A program made the translations under genes and the position numbers. This document shows positions 52,982 through 63,435 of a DNA stretch of 64,000 nt, piece after piece. Source of the DNA: Monarcha castaneiventris obscurior (Eukaryota > Chordata > Aves > Passeriformes > Monarchidae); the NCBI GenBank assembly GCA_026261815.1, contig JAMPIT010000511.1, positions 434,001 through 498,000 on the forward strand, given 5' to 3'. Numbering within the stretch: the first letter of the stretch is position 1; every line of letters begins with the position of its first letter. The notes under the pieces are model-generated. The model did not search any database and was not told the DNA's origin. It was given only the letters and a program-made list of their open reading frames with translations.

Positions 52982-53400
52982 GATCACAGAATCCCAGAAT
53001 GATTTGGTTGGAAGGGACCTTAAAGATCACCCATTTCCGCCCCTGCCATGGCAGGGATATCTCCCACTATCCAGAGTGCTCCAAGTTCCATCCAGCCTGG
53101 CCTTGGGCACTGCCAGGGATCCAGGGCCAGCCACAGCTGCTCTGGGAATTCCATCCCAGCCCCTGCCCACCCTCCCAGGGAACAATTCCTGCCCAAGATC
53201 CCATCCAGCCCTGCCCTCTGGCAGTGGGAAGCCATTCCCTGGCTCCTGGCCCTGAATCCCTTGTCCCCAGTCCCTCTGCAGCTCTCCTGGAGCCCCTTCA
53301 GGCCCTGCCAGGGGCTCGGAGCTCTCCCTGGAGCTTCTCCTCTCCAGCTGAGCACCCCCAGCTCTCCCAGCCTGGCTCCAGAGGGGCTCCAGCCCTCAAC
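52982..53400 (-). mobile_element. CR1 LINE, long passerine-type 3' fragment
   Basis: ATCACAGAATCCCAGAATGA, TTTGGTTGGAAGGGACCTTA, GGGAATTCCATCCCAGCCCC, CTGCCCTCTGGCAG (53211-53224, CTCF-like), CCTGGCTCCTGGCCCTGAAT and GCCAGGGGCTCGGAGCTCTC. It retains the 3' tail that the 15.2-kb copy has lost. Confidence 0.95.
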
Positions 53401-53534
53401 CCCTGCACTTGCCCTGGAGGCTGCAGAGGAGGCAGGGAGTGCTGGATCCCCCTTGGTGCAGCCCCTCGGACCCAGCACACCCACCCAGCCCACCCACGCC
53501 CTCTGCCCACCCCTGGGCTAGAGCTGGATGGATT

Positions 53535-53765
53535 CTGCCCCGAGATAAAACATCTCAGAAACCTGTCAGTCATGTCCAGGCTGTAAAATAATACAGGGAA
53601 GGAGGAAAGCCAGCGACACCTTCATTTCATTTCTGTCCATCTCTCGCTCCACTCCCCGACAGCCGGAGACGGGGCAGAATAAAACACCTGCTTAATTTGA
53701 CCTGTCGACTCTTCAGGGAGCAGTGCAGGCGTCCGCTGCGGCGAAGGTCACCTCATTAAGAGGAG
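53535..53765. promoter_or_regulatory. Unique block, candidate regulatory element
   Basis: GCTGTAAAATAATACAGGG, CTTCATTTCATTTCTG, CCTGCTTAATTTGACC and CACCTCATTAAGAGG, ending against a CpG-rich stretch. No repeat family. Confidence 0.27.
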
Positions 53766-54049
53766 CGAGAGCCGCGTCCCCCGCCCGGGGGAGGCTGGGT
53801 GACTCCAGCCTGCTGAAGGGTGACCTTTTCTGGCGGCACGCGGCGCGGGAGGAGACGGGGCCTGGCACGCGTGCTCCCACCCAAATGGCACTTTGGTTCC
53901 ACAGACACTTACACGTCCCGAGCACTGGTTTTGAACTTTTCATTCTCACCAGCTTGTCAGCTCTTGAAGGCTGTAAGTGCCTGCGGTGTCTCCTGCTCGC
54001 TGATGGGGTGAGCATGACGCTGCTGAGAAAACGCTGCGTCCTCCGTGGC

Positions 54050-54325
54050 AGGATCACAGAACACTCTGAGCTGAAGGGACCCACAGGGATCATGGATTCC
54101 AGCCCCAGGCCCTGCCCAGACACCCCAAATCCCAGCCTGGGCATCCCTGGCAGCGCTGCCCAAACGCTCCTGGAGCTCTGGCAGCCTCGGGGCCGTGCCC
54201 ATTCCCTGGGGAGCCTGGGCAGTGCCCAGCACCCTCTGGGGGAAGAACCTTTCCCTCATCTCCAGCCTGAGCCTGCCCTGGCCCAGCTCCAGCCGTTCCC
54301 TGGGTGCTGTCCCTGTCCCAGACAT
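54050..54325 (-). mobile_element. CR1 LINE, 3' fragment (second subfamily)
   Basis: AGGATCACAGAACACTCTGA, GCTGAAGGGACCCACAGGGA, CAAACGCTCCTGGAGCTCTG, GGCCGTGCCCATTCCCTGGG and CAGCTCCAGCCGTTCCCTGG. Nearly identical over most of its length to the 35.0-kb copy. Confidence 0.94.
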
Positions 54326-54904
54326 TCCTACCCACAGGCAGGTCTGGGTGCATCTTTGACCCACCACAGAGCGTCTGAGCAGAGCTGTGTCTCAGCTATG
54401 TCTCAGCTCGCAGGAGAAGCGGCTGGATGTGACCCGGGGGTGGCTCCTGAGGAGGCAGAGAGTGCACAATGCCCCAGCACAACCCCGCTCGTGGTGCAGA
54501 GCGAATGTGGGCGCGTGAGCCCCGTGTGATGCCCGCAGGGACCCCCTGCCAGCCCCGCTGCCCTCGGCCCCGGCGGGTCCTTGCAGTGTCACACCCAGCG
54601 AGTCGGAGCCCCGCGGGCAGCAGGGCACTGCCCGGCCAGCAGCCCCATCCCTGGGGAATGCTGATGCCTGCCGTCCCCTGCTGCCTCAAAGGACTGCTTT
54701 GGGGGGGGGTTTTTGCCTTTCTGTGTTCTCACGGAGCTGGGGAAGGAGAACATCAACTTTCCTTGCCAGCAAGTGCCGCGCTGCGGGGCCGCGCTCCTCT
54801 GGCAGCTCGGCAGAGCGGGCTGGACCGCAGAGCTCCCCGGAGAGCTGCCCTTCCACCCCTTCCCGGAGCAGCAGAGGAGAGACATGCCCGCCTCCTCCCC
54901 TGCT
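54326..54904. other. CpG-rich stretch
   Basis: From about 54490, CpG words such as GAGTCGGAGCCCCGCGGGC and GTGCCGCGCTGCGGGGCCGC are dense. A 330-codon plus frame starts at 54469 but has no recognisable domain and continues across unrelated sequence. Confidence 0.4.
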
Positions 54905-55010
54905 CTGCCCTCCGCAGACCTTTAATTCTTTCTCCTCTGATGTTAATCTTGGAGGTGGTGCACAGGTCACGTTTAATATGCTGTCCTGGGGGAGTTTCAC
55001 TTAGAGCCGG
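54905..55010. promoter_or_regulatory. Short AT-rich block
   Basis: ACCTTTAATTCTTTCTCC, GATGTTAATCTTGG and CACGTTTAATATGC, within 90 bp of unique sequence. Confidence 0.22.
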
Positions 55011-55539
55011 TGAGAGGAGCCCGGCGCTTCAGCGAGGGTTTCCCGTGCGGTCCGAGAGCATCACCAGCCTCAAAAGGCAGCAGCAGCCTGTGCTCAGCAC
55101 ATGCCAGGGGAGGCGGATTCCCGCAGACACGGCTCCTACCCACGGCTCCTGCCAGGACCTGCGGCCTCTCCTCCGGCACATCCCCCCATGGCCACGGTGC
55201 CCTTGCCCAGGGCCACTCTCAGCTGCCACCCCTGACTCGCCCCTGCTCGCCCCCAGCTCTACGTGCACAGCGTGTGGCACCACTCAAACCCCCGGGGACA
55301 ATGGCAAAGACACCGACTCCTCCCTCTGCCTCAGTTTCCCCAGCTGGAGAGTCGGACTCAGGGATGCAGGGGGTGCTCATGGATGGTTCTGCTGTGAGGC
55401 CTACGGGGGAGCACGGAGCCCCCCTGTCCGGAGCCTTGGTGGGGTGTCAGGGCTTTGCTGATGGCTCCAGGCAGCCATCCCAGACCCCCCCGTGCAGCCC
55501 CAGCCCCCTCCCTGCCCACAGCCTGGGCCCGCGCTGCCG
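55011..55539. other. Unique sequence, no gene seen
   Basis: GC-rich with overlapping frames. Nothing recognised. Confidence 0.38.
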
Positions 55540-55622
55540 TAATGGGAAAGGACAGGCAGTAAAAGGCTGTGATGGGGATCATAAATATCCATTAAAGCAG
55601 CTTTTAATCCACCCTGCGAGCA
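55540..55622. promoter_or_regulatory. Short AT-rich block
   Basis: GATCATAAATATCCATTAAA and GCAGCTTTTAATCC: Hox-like and bicoid-like words in unique sequence. Confidence 0.22.
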
Positions 55623-56389
55623 ACAGGGCTGCGGGAGAGTGGGGGGCAGGAGCCTGGCAGGCTGCGTGTGGGGGCAGGTGGCACTCAGGGCGTGGGGCAC
55701 CCCAACACCCCACCGCAGCCTCTCACTGCCTGGGGAGGGGCTGAGCCGCCTCTGCAGGGCGCGGGTCCAGGGCAGTGCCCAGGCTGCCACCCTGCCTCCT
55801 CCAGCGCTCCAGCACAGCCCTGGCACAGCTGCGGGAAACCTGACAGGACTCTGATTCCACAGGGGGAATGCACGAAGCCCCAGTTGCTCTGCCCCCAGCG
55901 CTGCTCCAGCAAAGGGGAAAGCAGGTTCCTGCCTTCACTTGGTGCTGGGAAGCAGAGATGTGTGCTAGCCCTTGGTTCATGAAGGGAAAATCCTGGCAGT
56001 CCTCCATCACCCCCCAAAAACCCCATCCAGAACACCCTGTTTGTGCACTGCTGCTCATCCCCTGCTCTGTGTATTCCACTCTTGCATCCAGCCTTCCCTG
56101 CTCTCCAGGGACAGCAGGCTCTGGGTAGCAAGGGCACCCTGTTTCCCGACTCCTGTTGGCGAGTTTCTCTCCACTTTGTGTACAATGTCTTCACCTTCCT
56201 CCCTCCCAGCCCTGCCACTCACTATTTATGGCTGTGCAGCACGGAGCAGGTCACATCTGTGTCCTTCCTCGGCTCCAGCACAGGACAGAGTGCCCCTGAT
56301 TGCTGCTGCCTCCACACAATGCTCTGTGCCAGAGCCAGCTGCAAGATGGCAGCTCCATCCCCTCGGAATCTGGGGGCTTCCCAAAGCAG
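55623..56389. other. Unique sequence, no gene seen
   Basis: Overlapping short frames. Nothing recognised. Confidence 0.38.
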
Positions 56390-56712
56390 ACTTTCCCAAA
56401 ATGTACAAATTTCGAGGAGGGGGGAAATTCACCCAGAAATATCAAAACGTTTCGCTGGGTTTTGATGCTGCTAAATCATTAAACAGTAAAACACTAGATA
56501 GACTAGAAATGTAGATTTGGAGTAATATGATAATATAAAAGCCCAAATGGAATGAAACCAAATGATAATGTCAAATTGAAATGTTCGCCTCTCATTGGAA
56601 AAAATCCTTTCTACGTTATTGAAACAAAATGTGAAAGTTGAAATCATTTGATTTGACACTTCTCCATAGAAAAATATCATCAGGATCGACATGTTCCCAG
56701 GAGATGCTCAGA
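56390..56712. other. Strongly AT-rich block, old element or regulatory DNA
   Basis: About 320 bp of the most AT-rich sequence in the window. It holds an inverted repeat, ATCAAAAC (56441-56448) and GTTTTGAT (56459-56466), plus many short GAAA/TTGAAA words (AAATTGAAATGTTCGCC, GTTGAAATCATTTG). It could be a decayed DNA transposon or a regulatory block; I cannot tell which. Confidence 0.4.
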
Positions 56713-57379
56713 GTTTAGAAGCTGCTCTGCTGGAAAAATGTTGCCAGACAGAAATCAGACAGAGCAAAGGAGCCGTGTTCTCCCCGTGCCCCTCTCTGAG
56801 CCAGAGGCTTGGCACGGAGGGATGAAGGGGAGGCTGGAAAGGGACAGGGCAGGCTCTGCCCTTGACCCCGGTCCTTGGCCCGCCTGGTTCCGGCTCTGTG
56901 CCCAGGACAGTGACCTGCTGGTGGCCTGGCTGTGCCCCATCCCTGCAGGGCCACGCCAGCTGGGGACGTGTCTTTCACCCAGTTCCTCCTGTTCCTTCTC
57001 CCTGCAGCCAGGGCTGTCACAGCAGTGCCATGGCTCGTGCCAGAGGTGTCCAGCAGCACCAGAGATGGAGCTCCAGGATTTCACAGCCCTTCCCCTTCAC
57101 AGCATTTTTGTGTTTTTTCATGCCCCCTCCTGGGTGCGGCACCTGCCAGGACAGGACAGCTCTGAGGTGCCAGCCAGGGGGGTTTGCAGCCCTCTGGCAC
57201 TTTCTGGATGGCCCAGTGTGCAGGGGGTGGGGCGGGTGACCCGAGGCACCGATGGCCCAGCGGTGAGTGAGATCTGCCCTCTGCACGTGCCGTGATAAGC
57301 TGGCACCTGCCTCCAGAAAATGCTGCCTTTGGGGTGTGCGGAGCCCCCAGCCAGGATCAGGGAATCATTCATTCCCTAA
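56713..57379. other. Unique sequence, no gene seen
   Basis: GC-rich with overlapping frames. Nothing recognised. Confidence 0.38.
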
Positions 57380-57725
57380 TTAATGGGAATGGAAAAGGCC
57401 TCCAAGATCATCACCTCCAGCCTTCAGCTGAACACCCCTGTGCCCACTGAACGGTACCATGAAGTGCCACATCAGCAACTGCTGAACACTGCAGGGATGG
57501 CGATGCCATCGCTACCCTGGGCAGTGCCAGTGCTTGACCACTCTTTCAGTGAGGAAATTTTTCCTAATATCCAATCTTCCGTGGGACAGCTGGAGGCCAT
57601 TTCCTCTTATTCTGTCATTCTTATCTGGGAGCAGAGCTCAACTCCCACCTGACTCCTCCTACCAGAGAGCTGTAGAGACCAAGAAGGTCCCCCTGGAAAA
57701 TCCCTGCCCCAAACCTCCCTCTGCT
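57380..57725 (-). mobile_element. CR1 LINE, old diverged 3' fragment
   Basis: GGAAAAGGCCTCCAAGATCA, CAGTGCTTGACCACTCTTTC, AGTGAGGAAATTTTTCCTAA, TATCCAATCTTCC and GAGGCCATTTCCTCTTATTC are in CR1 order but much diverged. A more ancient subfamily than the others. Confidence 0.85.
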
Positions 57726-57839
57726 GAAATTGCCTCTAGCCTGGGCTGGAAGAGTGGGTACCAGCATCCCCCCGAGCTGGGTGAGCAGGCTGCAGTGGGG
57801 CCAAACCTCCCTCCTGGCTCTCTCCCTCCTCCCCAGGCT

Positions 57840-58030
57840 GCAGAGCTCGCCGGGGCTGGTGCTAATGAAGATTTCCTGCAGCGCTTGCTTAGCAGAAAAT
57901 GATTGGTTACACCCGAGCTCGTAATTAAAAAAAAGAGAGCAAGTGCACTAATGGGTATTTATTTGACTGTTACCTTGTCATGTATTTATCGATGCAGATA
58001 AATTCAAAATCATTAAATGCTTTACAGGGC
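57840..58030. promoter_or_regulatory. AT-rich unique block
   Basis: GGTGCTAATGAAG, AAATGATTGGTTACACC, CTCGTAATTAAAAAAAAG, TATTTATTTGACTG, ATTTATCGATGCAG and AAATCATTAAATGC. Dense homeodomain/Hox-like words with no repeat match. Confidence 0.32.
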
Positions 58031-58734
58031 CTGACAATTTACAGCCCCTGTCAGTGCCCTGCCTCTGCGGCAGCGGAGCAGCTCAGCCACGGGCACACAC
58101 AGCCCTGGGCCCCCGGCCCAGCTGGGGCACTGGGAGGCAGCAGGCTGTGACTGAGTGTGGTGTATGAAAAAGGTGCTGAGGTGACGCTGTGTCGTGGTCT
58201 CTGCCCCACAGGGGTGTGTGATGACAGCCACAGGTCTCTGCTCGGGGCTGAAGTGTAGCCGGGCTGGGATGGGCACCTTTGGTGCTGCAGGGGGGGTGAC
58301 TGGAGCTGAATCCCCAGCTCCCCACAGCCCCCAGCCCTGCCTCAGATGTCCCTGACAGCCCCAGGCAGATGGGACTGGAGTTGCCTTGGAGGGGGACACC
58401 ATAGGGCTGAAATAACTTGTCATCTCCACGTGCAGGGGGAAAACTCCAGGCAAGCAGACACGAGCTGCTGGCACTGTCGCAGGCCAAACGTGAGCCAGCA
58501 GGTCTTCAGCAGAGAGGAACTCATCCTCTGCCTCCTTCCTCAGGGTGGGAATCCCTTTCCATGCCTCCCCATCACAGAACTGATGAGGACAGTGGTGGGG
58601 AAGGAAGGATGAACATTTTTTCCTGCTCTGTGACAAGCAGCAGGGCAGCTCAGAGAAGCCACAAATCTCCAGAGAGCATCTCTGTCTCTTGAGACTTATC
58701 AGGTGTGCAGGGTGAGACAGGGGCATCTCTTGAC
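58031..58734. other. Unique sequence, no gene seen
   Basis: GC-rich with overlapping frames up to 241 codons (minus, 58022-58747), without domains. Confidence 0.4.
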
Positions 58735-58815
58735 TCAGTGTTTGCATAGCAACAAGGCCCTGATTACACAGCCCCTAATTACCTTATTACTCCCATTAGT
58801 GGAGGCAGGGAGCCC
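58735..58815. promoter_or_regulatory. Short AT-rich block
   Basis: TTTGCATAGCAACAAGG (an RFX half-site-like GCAAC), CTGATTACACAGCC, CCTAATTACCTTATTAC and CCCATTAGTGG. Confidence 0.27.
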
Positions 58816-59414
58816 CCTCCTCTTAACACACCCACAGGCAGCCCGGGCTGGGGCTGAGTGGGAGCATCCCCATGCTCTGGGCGGTGTCACCAGTATGTCA
58901 CAGACCCCTGGAGCAGCACCCGAGCTGGCACAGCCTCCTGCCCTTCACACCAGCTCTGTGCTGAGCAGCTGCAGCAGGGACACACCTGGGCATCATGACC
59001 TGCCCGTGCCCTGCGTGCACACCTGGGCTCACGCTCCCCGCGTGTGCCTCTGAGTGGGGATCTCCCCATTTCCCTCGGGATTTTCAGGGGGATGGTTTTG
59101 CCTAGAGAAGCAATGCTGAAATGTGGAGTGCGTTTTTCCCCCAGGATCCCTTCAGCATGGAGCAGAGTCAGCAGCAGCCACCCTGATCCAGGGCAGAGAT
59201 ACGGCCTTGGTGGCACTGCCCCTGCCTGCTGCCCGGCCACCATGGCCCTCTGACCCAAACCTGATCCTGGGACCGGGTCTGAACAGCATCACCTCCACTG
59301 CAGACACCTCACTTGCCTCTCCCACCTCTGTCCTGAACCCAAATTCGGTGTGGCAGTTCCCGGTGCTCGGACCTGCAGCAGGGACCTCTGAAGGGGGACA
59401 TCCTTGTCCCGATC
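58816..59414. other. Unique sequence, no gene seen
   Basis: Nothing recognised. Confidence 0.38.
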
Positions 59415-59765
59415 CCTGGAGTGTGTCCGTGCGGGAAGGGCCAGGCTGGCATCGGCACAGGGCGAGCACAGCTGGCGGTGCTGCGGGCTGGCCCCGGGCA
59501 CAGCTGGGGGAAGCCTCTGCCCGGGCACCCCGAGCTGCGCTGCCCCGCTGCCCGTGCTGTCTGCGGGCATTCCCGGCTCCCCGTGCCAGGCCAGGGCAGG
59601 GGGCTCCGTGCGAGGTGCTGAGCGCAGGCTGGGAACAGGAGGAGGCTCCGCAGGCACCAGCGGGGGCTCGGGGGCAGGGCACAGGCTCGGGGACAGGCTC
59701 CCCGGAGCCGCTGGCATTGTGCTCGGAGCAGGCGGCGTGGCAGCAGGGCCCCCGCATTGTTCGGG
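59415..59765. other. CpG-containing GC-rich stretch
   Basis: GTGTCCGTGCGGGAAGGG, CCGAGCTGCGCTGCCCCGC, GGCTCCGTGCGAGGTGCTG. Overlapping frames of 130-300 codons cross it on both strands; none has a domain. Confidence 0.38.
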
Positions 59766-60453
59766 AGAGAAAAGGCAAGAACTGGGGCTCTGTGTGTAAG
59801 TAGGTCACACGCGAGGCTGGAGACGAGGCCACGGGCACAGACTGTAAATGCAAGAGTGAGAAAGAGAGGGAAAAGGGGGGTTGGGATGGCTGGGAACGGA
59901 CAGGAAGAGGAGCAGGGCAGCTCGCAGACAAGACAGACAGACGGACCTGCGGGACCATGTCCCTGCGAGCCACAGAGGTCTCTCTGCAGCACCCTCACCT
60001 TCTGCTCCATTGCCGCCCTTGCAGCGTCGGAGATCAAGTCCTCTCCTGCCCCCTTGCCCGGCACAGCCCAGCGTGGGAGCTGCTGCCTGCTGGGATCTGT
60101 GCAGGGAGCACGGCCGCAGCTCCTCTGGCTGCTCTCCCTGCTGGGCGCACAGCAGGCTTTATCCTCACGGCAGCCACAAGCCATAAAATCGCTCTGCGAC
60201 ACGGAGTCACACCAGGGCTGGGGCACAGCGGCCGCTCAGCCACCGCTGCTGCAGGGACACGCGTCCCTCTGCCTCGCAGGGGCTGGGCGGCTCCTGTGTC
60301 CCCATGTCGGGCTGCAGAGGCCAGGGGGGCCCCGAGACACCCCATCGTGCTGGCAGTGCATGCAGGGGCTTCCTTCCCACCACATCCCAGCGCGGTGGGC
60401 GGCCGTGAGGTGGGTAATGATCCCACTGTGTGGGACCTGACACCTGCAAACCC
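59766..60453. other. Unique sequence, no gene seen
   Basis: A short AGACAGACAGACGG patch lies near 59931. Nothing else recognised. Confidence 0.4.
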
Positions 60454-61513
60454 CATCGACAGCAGGGTCAGAGCAGAGCTCCCTTAAAGCCCCCCAAGAG
60501 CAGGGTCACAGCAATGTTCCCCTAAAGCCCCCCAAGAGCAGGGCCACAGCAATGTTCCCCTAAAGCCCCCCAAGAGCAGGGCCACAGCAATGTTCCCCTA
60601 AAGCCCCATTGACAGCAGGGTCACAGCAATGTTCCCCTAAAGCCCCCCAAGAGCAGGGCCACAGCAATGTTCCCCTAAAGCCCCCCAAGAGCAGGGCCAC
60701 AGCAATGTTCCCCTAAAGCCCCATTGACAGCAGGGTCACAGCAATGTTCCCCTAAAGCCCCATTGACAGCAGGGTCACAGCAATGTTCCCCTAAAGCCCC
60801 CCAAGAGCAGGGCCACAGCAATGTTCCCCTAAAGCCCCATTGACAGCAGGGTCACAGCAATGTTCCCCTAAAGCCTCCCAAGAGCAGGGTCACAGCAGTG
60901 CTCCCCTAAAGCCCCATTGACAGCCGGGTCACAGCAATGTTCCCCTAAAGCCCCCCAAGAGCAGGGCCACAGCAATGTTCCCCTAAAGCCCCCCAAGAGC
61001 AGGGCCACAGCAATGTTCCCCTAAAGCCCCCCAAGAGCAGGGCCACAGCAGTGCTCCCCTAAAGCCCCATTGACAGCCGGGTCACAGCAATGTTCCCCTA
61101 AAGCCCCCCAAGAGCAGGGCCACAGCAGTGTTCCCCTAAAGCCTCCCAAGAGCAGGGCCACAGCAATGTTCCCCTAAAGCCCCACTGACAGAAGGGTCAC
61201 AGAAGTTCTCCCCTAATTCCTCCCAACAACAGGGTCGCAGCAATGCTCCCCCAAAGCCCCCTGACAGCAGGGTCACAGCAGTGCTCCCCTAATTCCACCA
61301 TAAAGCAAGGCCAGAGCAGACCTCCACTAAAGCCACCCAAAAGCACGGTCACAGCAGTGCTCCCCTAAAACCCCACTGACATCAGGGTCACAGTGGTGCT
61401 CCTCAAAGTCCCCAAAAGCAGGGTCACAGCAGTGCTCCCCTAAAGCCCCTCAACAGCAGAGTCACAGAACTGCTTCCCAAAGCCCCCAGGCAGCAGGCTC
61501 ACAGCAGTGCTCT
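60454..61513. repeat. 38/39-bp satellite, about 28 units, two unit classes
   Basis: Class A (39 bp) has CCCCATTGACAGCAGGGTC; class B (38 bp) has CCCCCCAAGAGCAGGGCC; both continue ACAGCAATGTTCCCCTAAAG. The first 20 units read about A B B B A B B A A B A B A B B B A B B A and are nearly uniform. From about 61190 to the end some eight units are strongly diverged. Mixed 38/39 spacing breaks every frame, so no ORF forms. Function is unknown. Confidence 0.97.
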
Positions 61514-61654
61514 CCTGCTTCCCCTCCCCCTGCAGCACCTGATGCTCCAGCACATGGTCCATCCCTACATCCTGCAGCCTGTGGGGTTGGGAAACGCTGA
61601 GCACAGGCGGAAAATGCCTTCCCAGCCCCCGCGGTGATCAGCTGGTGCCCCCAG
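61514..61654. other. Unique spacer
   Basis: GC-rich with no feature seen. Confidence 0.35.
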
Positions 61655-61735
61655 GCAGGAGGTGCAATTAACCTTCTCTTGACAAGAATAACTACCAATG
61701 TTATTATCGATCATAAAGTTACCCAGCCCTCCGCA
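61655..61735. promoter_or_regulatory. Short AT-rich block
   Basis: GTGCAATTAACCTTCTC, ATGTTATTATCGATCATAAA and GTTACCC in unique sequence. Confidence 0.25.
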
Positions 61736-62989
61736 AGCCCCAGCCACAGGGTGGGGATTGGAGGTGGCCTGGAATGGGAACAGAGCATGCAGAAGGGAAG
61801 GCGCAGGGTTTGCAGCATCCCAGCGTGTTCCTGGTGCACGTGGAGTGGAGCAGGGAGACGTCTCCAGAGCCTCCCACCCTCACAGCCCACACCAGCCGTG
61901 CCTGCCTGCATGGCCCCAAGGTGGGCTGTGACTCCCCAGCCCTGGGGTGGGCTGGGCCGGGCCAGGAGGATGTGTGAGCTCAGACACATTAAAAGGCAGC
62001 AGGAATTAGAGAATGGCCAAAAGGAGCCCTGACAAAGCTTAAAAACTGAATATGGAATGATGTAAAAGGTACAAAGTAAAGACATGAAAAAAAAATCCCT
62101 GGTCTAATCCACCGCTCCAGCTCACCCAGGAAAGGTGAGCTTTGGGTTCCAGGTGTTCCAGGAGCTGTGTAATTGCAGGTTGTGCATCAGGCATCACAGT
62201 GACATTTCCTAATTCCAACCTGCACCTCATCACCCATGGATGTGAACCAGGGATGGGTCACTTTGGGATAAATAATTTTGGCCAGTCCATGCAGGCCATG
62301 GGGTGCCTGCACCCTCCGTGCTCTGCCTGCAAACAGGGTGACCCCAGACCCCGGGGTCTGGCCCCTGCCCAGGGCAGGAGACGAGATCCAGAGGGATGTG
62401 ACAGGGACAGGGTGTTGTCCTTTGGCATCCAGAGCGAAACCGCTGCAAACAGCTTAATCACTGTAATTATGCCAAAGCATTGGTCACTCACTGAGGGACT
62501 GCTGCAGGGTCTGTGGAAAAGCTTTCCTTTTTTTGGAATGGGAACCAAGAGACTGGAAATTCTCAGGGTAAAAAATATTTCTGGGCTTGGTTAGGAAAAT
62601 CAGGTTTTGGCTGCTGGGAAGCCAGGCATGTTCACCATCTTCTGTCCTGACAGCTTTTGTTTGGGGTTTTTCATTTGTGAAAGGAAAGGGTTTGGCAGGG
62701 AGGGGAGAATCTGAAGGCAATGCAGGGAAAGGGAGAAGAAGATTTCACAAATTTCAGTGGAAAATAACCAGAGATTTTTATTATTATTATTTTTATTTTA
62801 AATTGCCTGCTTTGAGCCTCCCTGCTGGAGGGGCTGCCAAGGCCTCCCACCCGACCCGGGTGTGCTGGGGGCTTGTCCGTGGGGCCGAGGGGATGCCGTG
62901 GGCTCCCATCCCTTTCTCCCCTCGCAGCCGGGGCCGCCAGCAGCAGCTGCCAGCGCTAACCCAGATTCCAGGGGCGTCTTGCTGCCGCG
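61736..62989. other. Unique sequence with AT-rich patches
   Basis: Small AT-rich patches at about 61985-62100 (ACATTAAAAGGC, GGAATGATGTAAAAGG), 62450-62480 (GCTTAATCACTGTAATTATG) and a (TTA)n-like run near 62776. None is strong enough to call alone. No gene or repeat family. Confidence 0.38.
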
Positions 62990-63110
62990 GCTGCTAAATT
63001 GGCAGCATGTAAGAGACGTGTCACCTGGGTGACAGGGTGTCTCTGACTGCCGAGTGTTTGAATACACGGCGCTGTGTGCTAAATACTCCCATCATTACGG
63101 CTGAGCTGGA
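62990..63110. promoter_or_regulatory. Block with a 16-bp palindrome
   Basis: TGTCACC (63019-63025), TG, then GGTGACA (63028-63034) form a perfect inverted repeat, followed by GAATACACGGCGC and CATCATTACGGC. A protein-binding palindrome is plausible; the factor is unknown. Confidence 0.28.
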
Positions 63111-63349
63111 GACACCGAGTGCCAAAGTTCCCTGGGTATTCGGAGGAGGATGGAGGCTGGATTTGGAGTGCACAGGGCAGGGAACATCCCTGCCTGGCCA
63201 CAGTGGCCAAAGCCCTGCTGAGGCCGTCCCCAAACCCTCCTGTCCCCACTCCCAAACCCTCCTGGCCTTCGGAAGCTGACAGCATCTGGGTGGAGCTTCA
63301 GCATCTCCCCAGCAGCATGTCCTCGCTCTCCTGACCATCTCCAAGCTCC
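63111..63349. other. Unique sequence
   Basis: Nothing recognised. Confidence 0.35.
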
Positions 63350-63435
63350 TGGAGGCTGGTGGGAGTTAACTTCTGCTGAAGGCAAAAGCAGGGAGCAATT
63401 AATCGCCCCTTTTGTTGAGAAATAGCTGAGAAACC
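63350..63435. promoter_or_regulatory. Short AT-rich block
   Basis: GGGAGTTAACTTCTGC (a GTTAAC palindrome), GGAGCAATTAATCGCCCC and GAGAAATAGCTGAG. Confidence 0.24.

Noticed and set aside
54469..55461. 330-codon plus frame in CpG-rich DNA
   Set aside because: Runs across an AT-rich block and a change of composition with no domain or exon boundary.
59309..60226. 305-codon minus frame
   Set aside because: Cys/Pro/Ala-rich composition typical of GC-rich non-coding DNA; overlaps several plus frames.
60454..61513. CRISPR array
   Set aside because: Units are contiguous 38/39-bp tandem copies without unique spacers, and the sequence is from a vertebrate genome.
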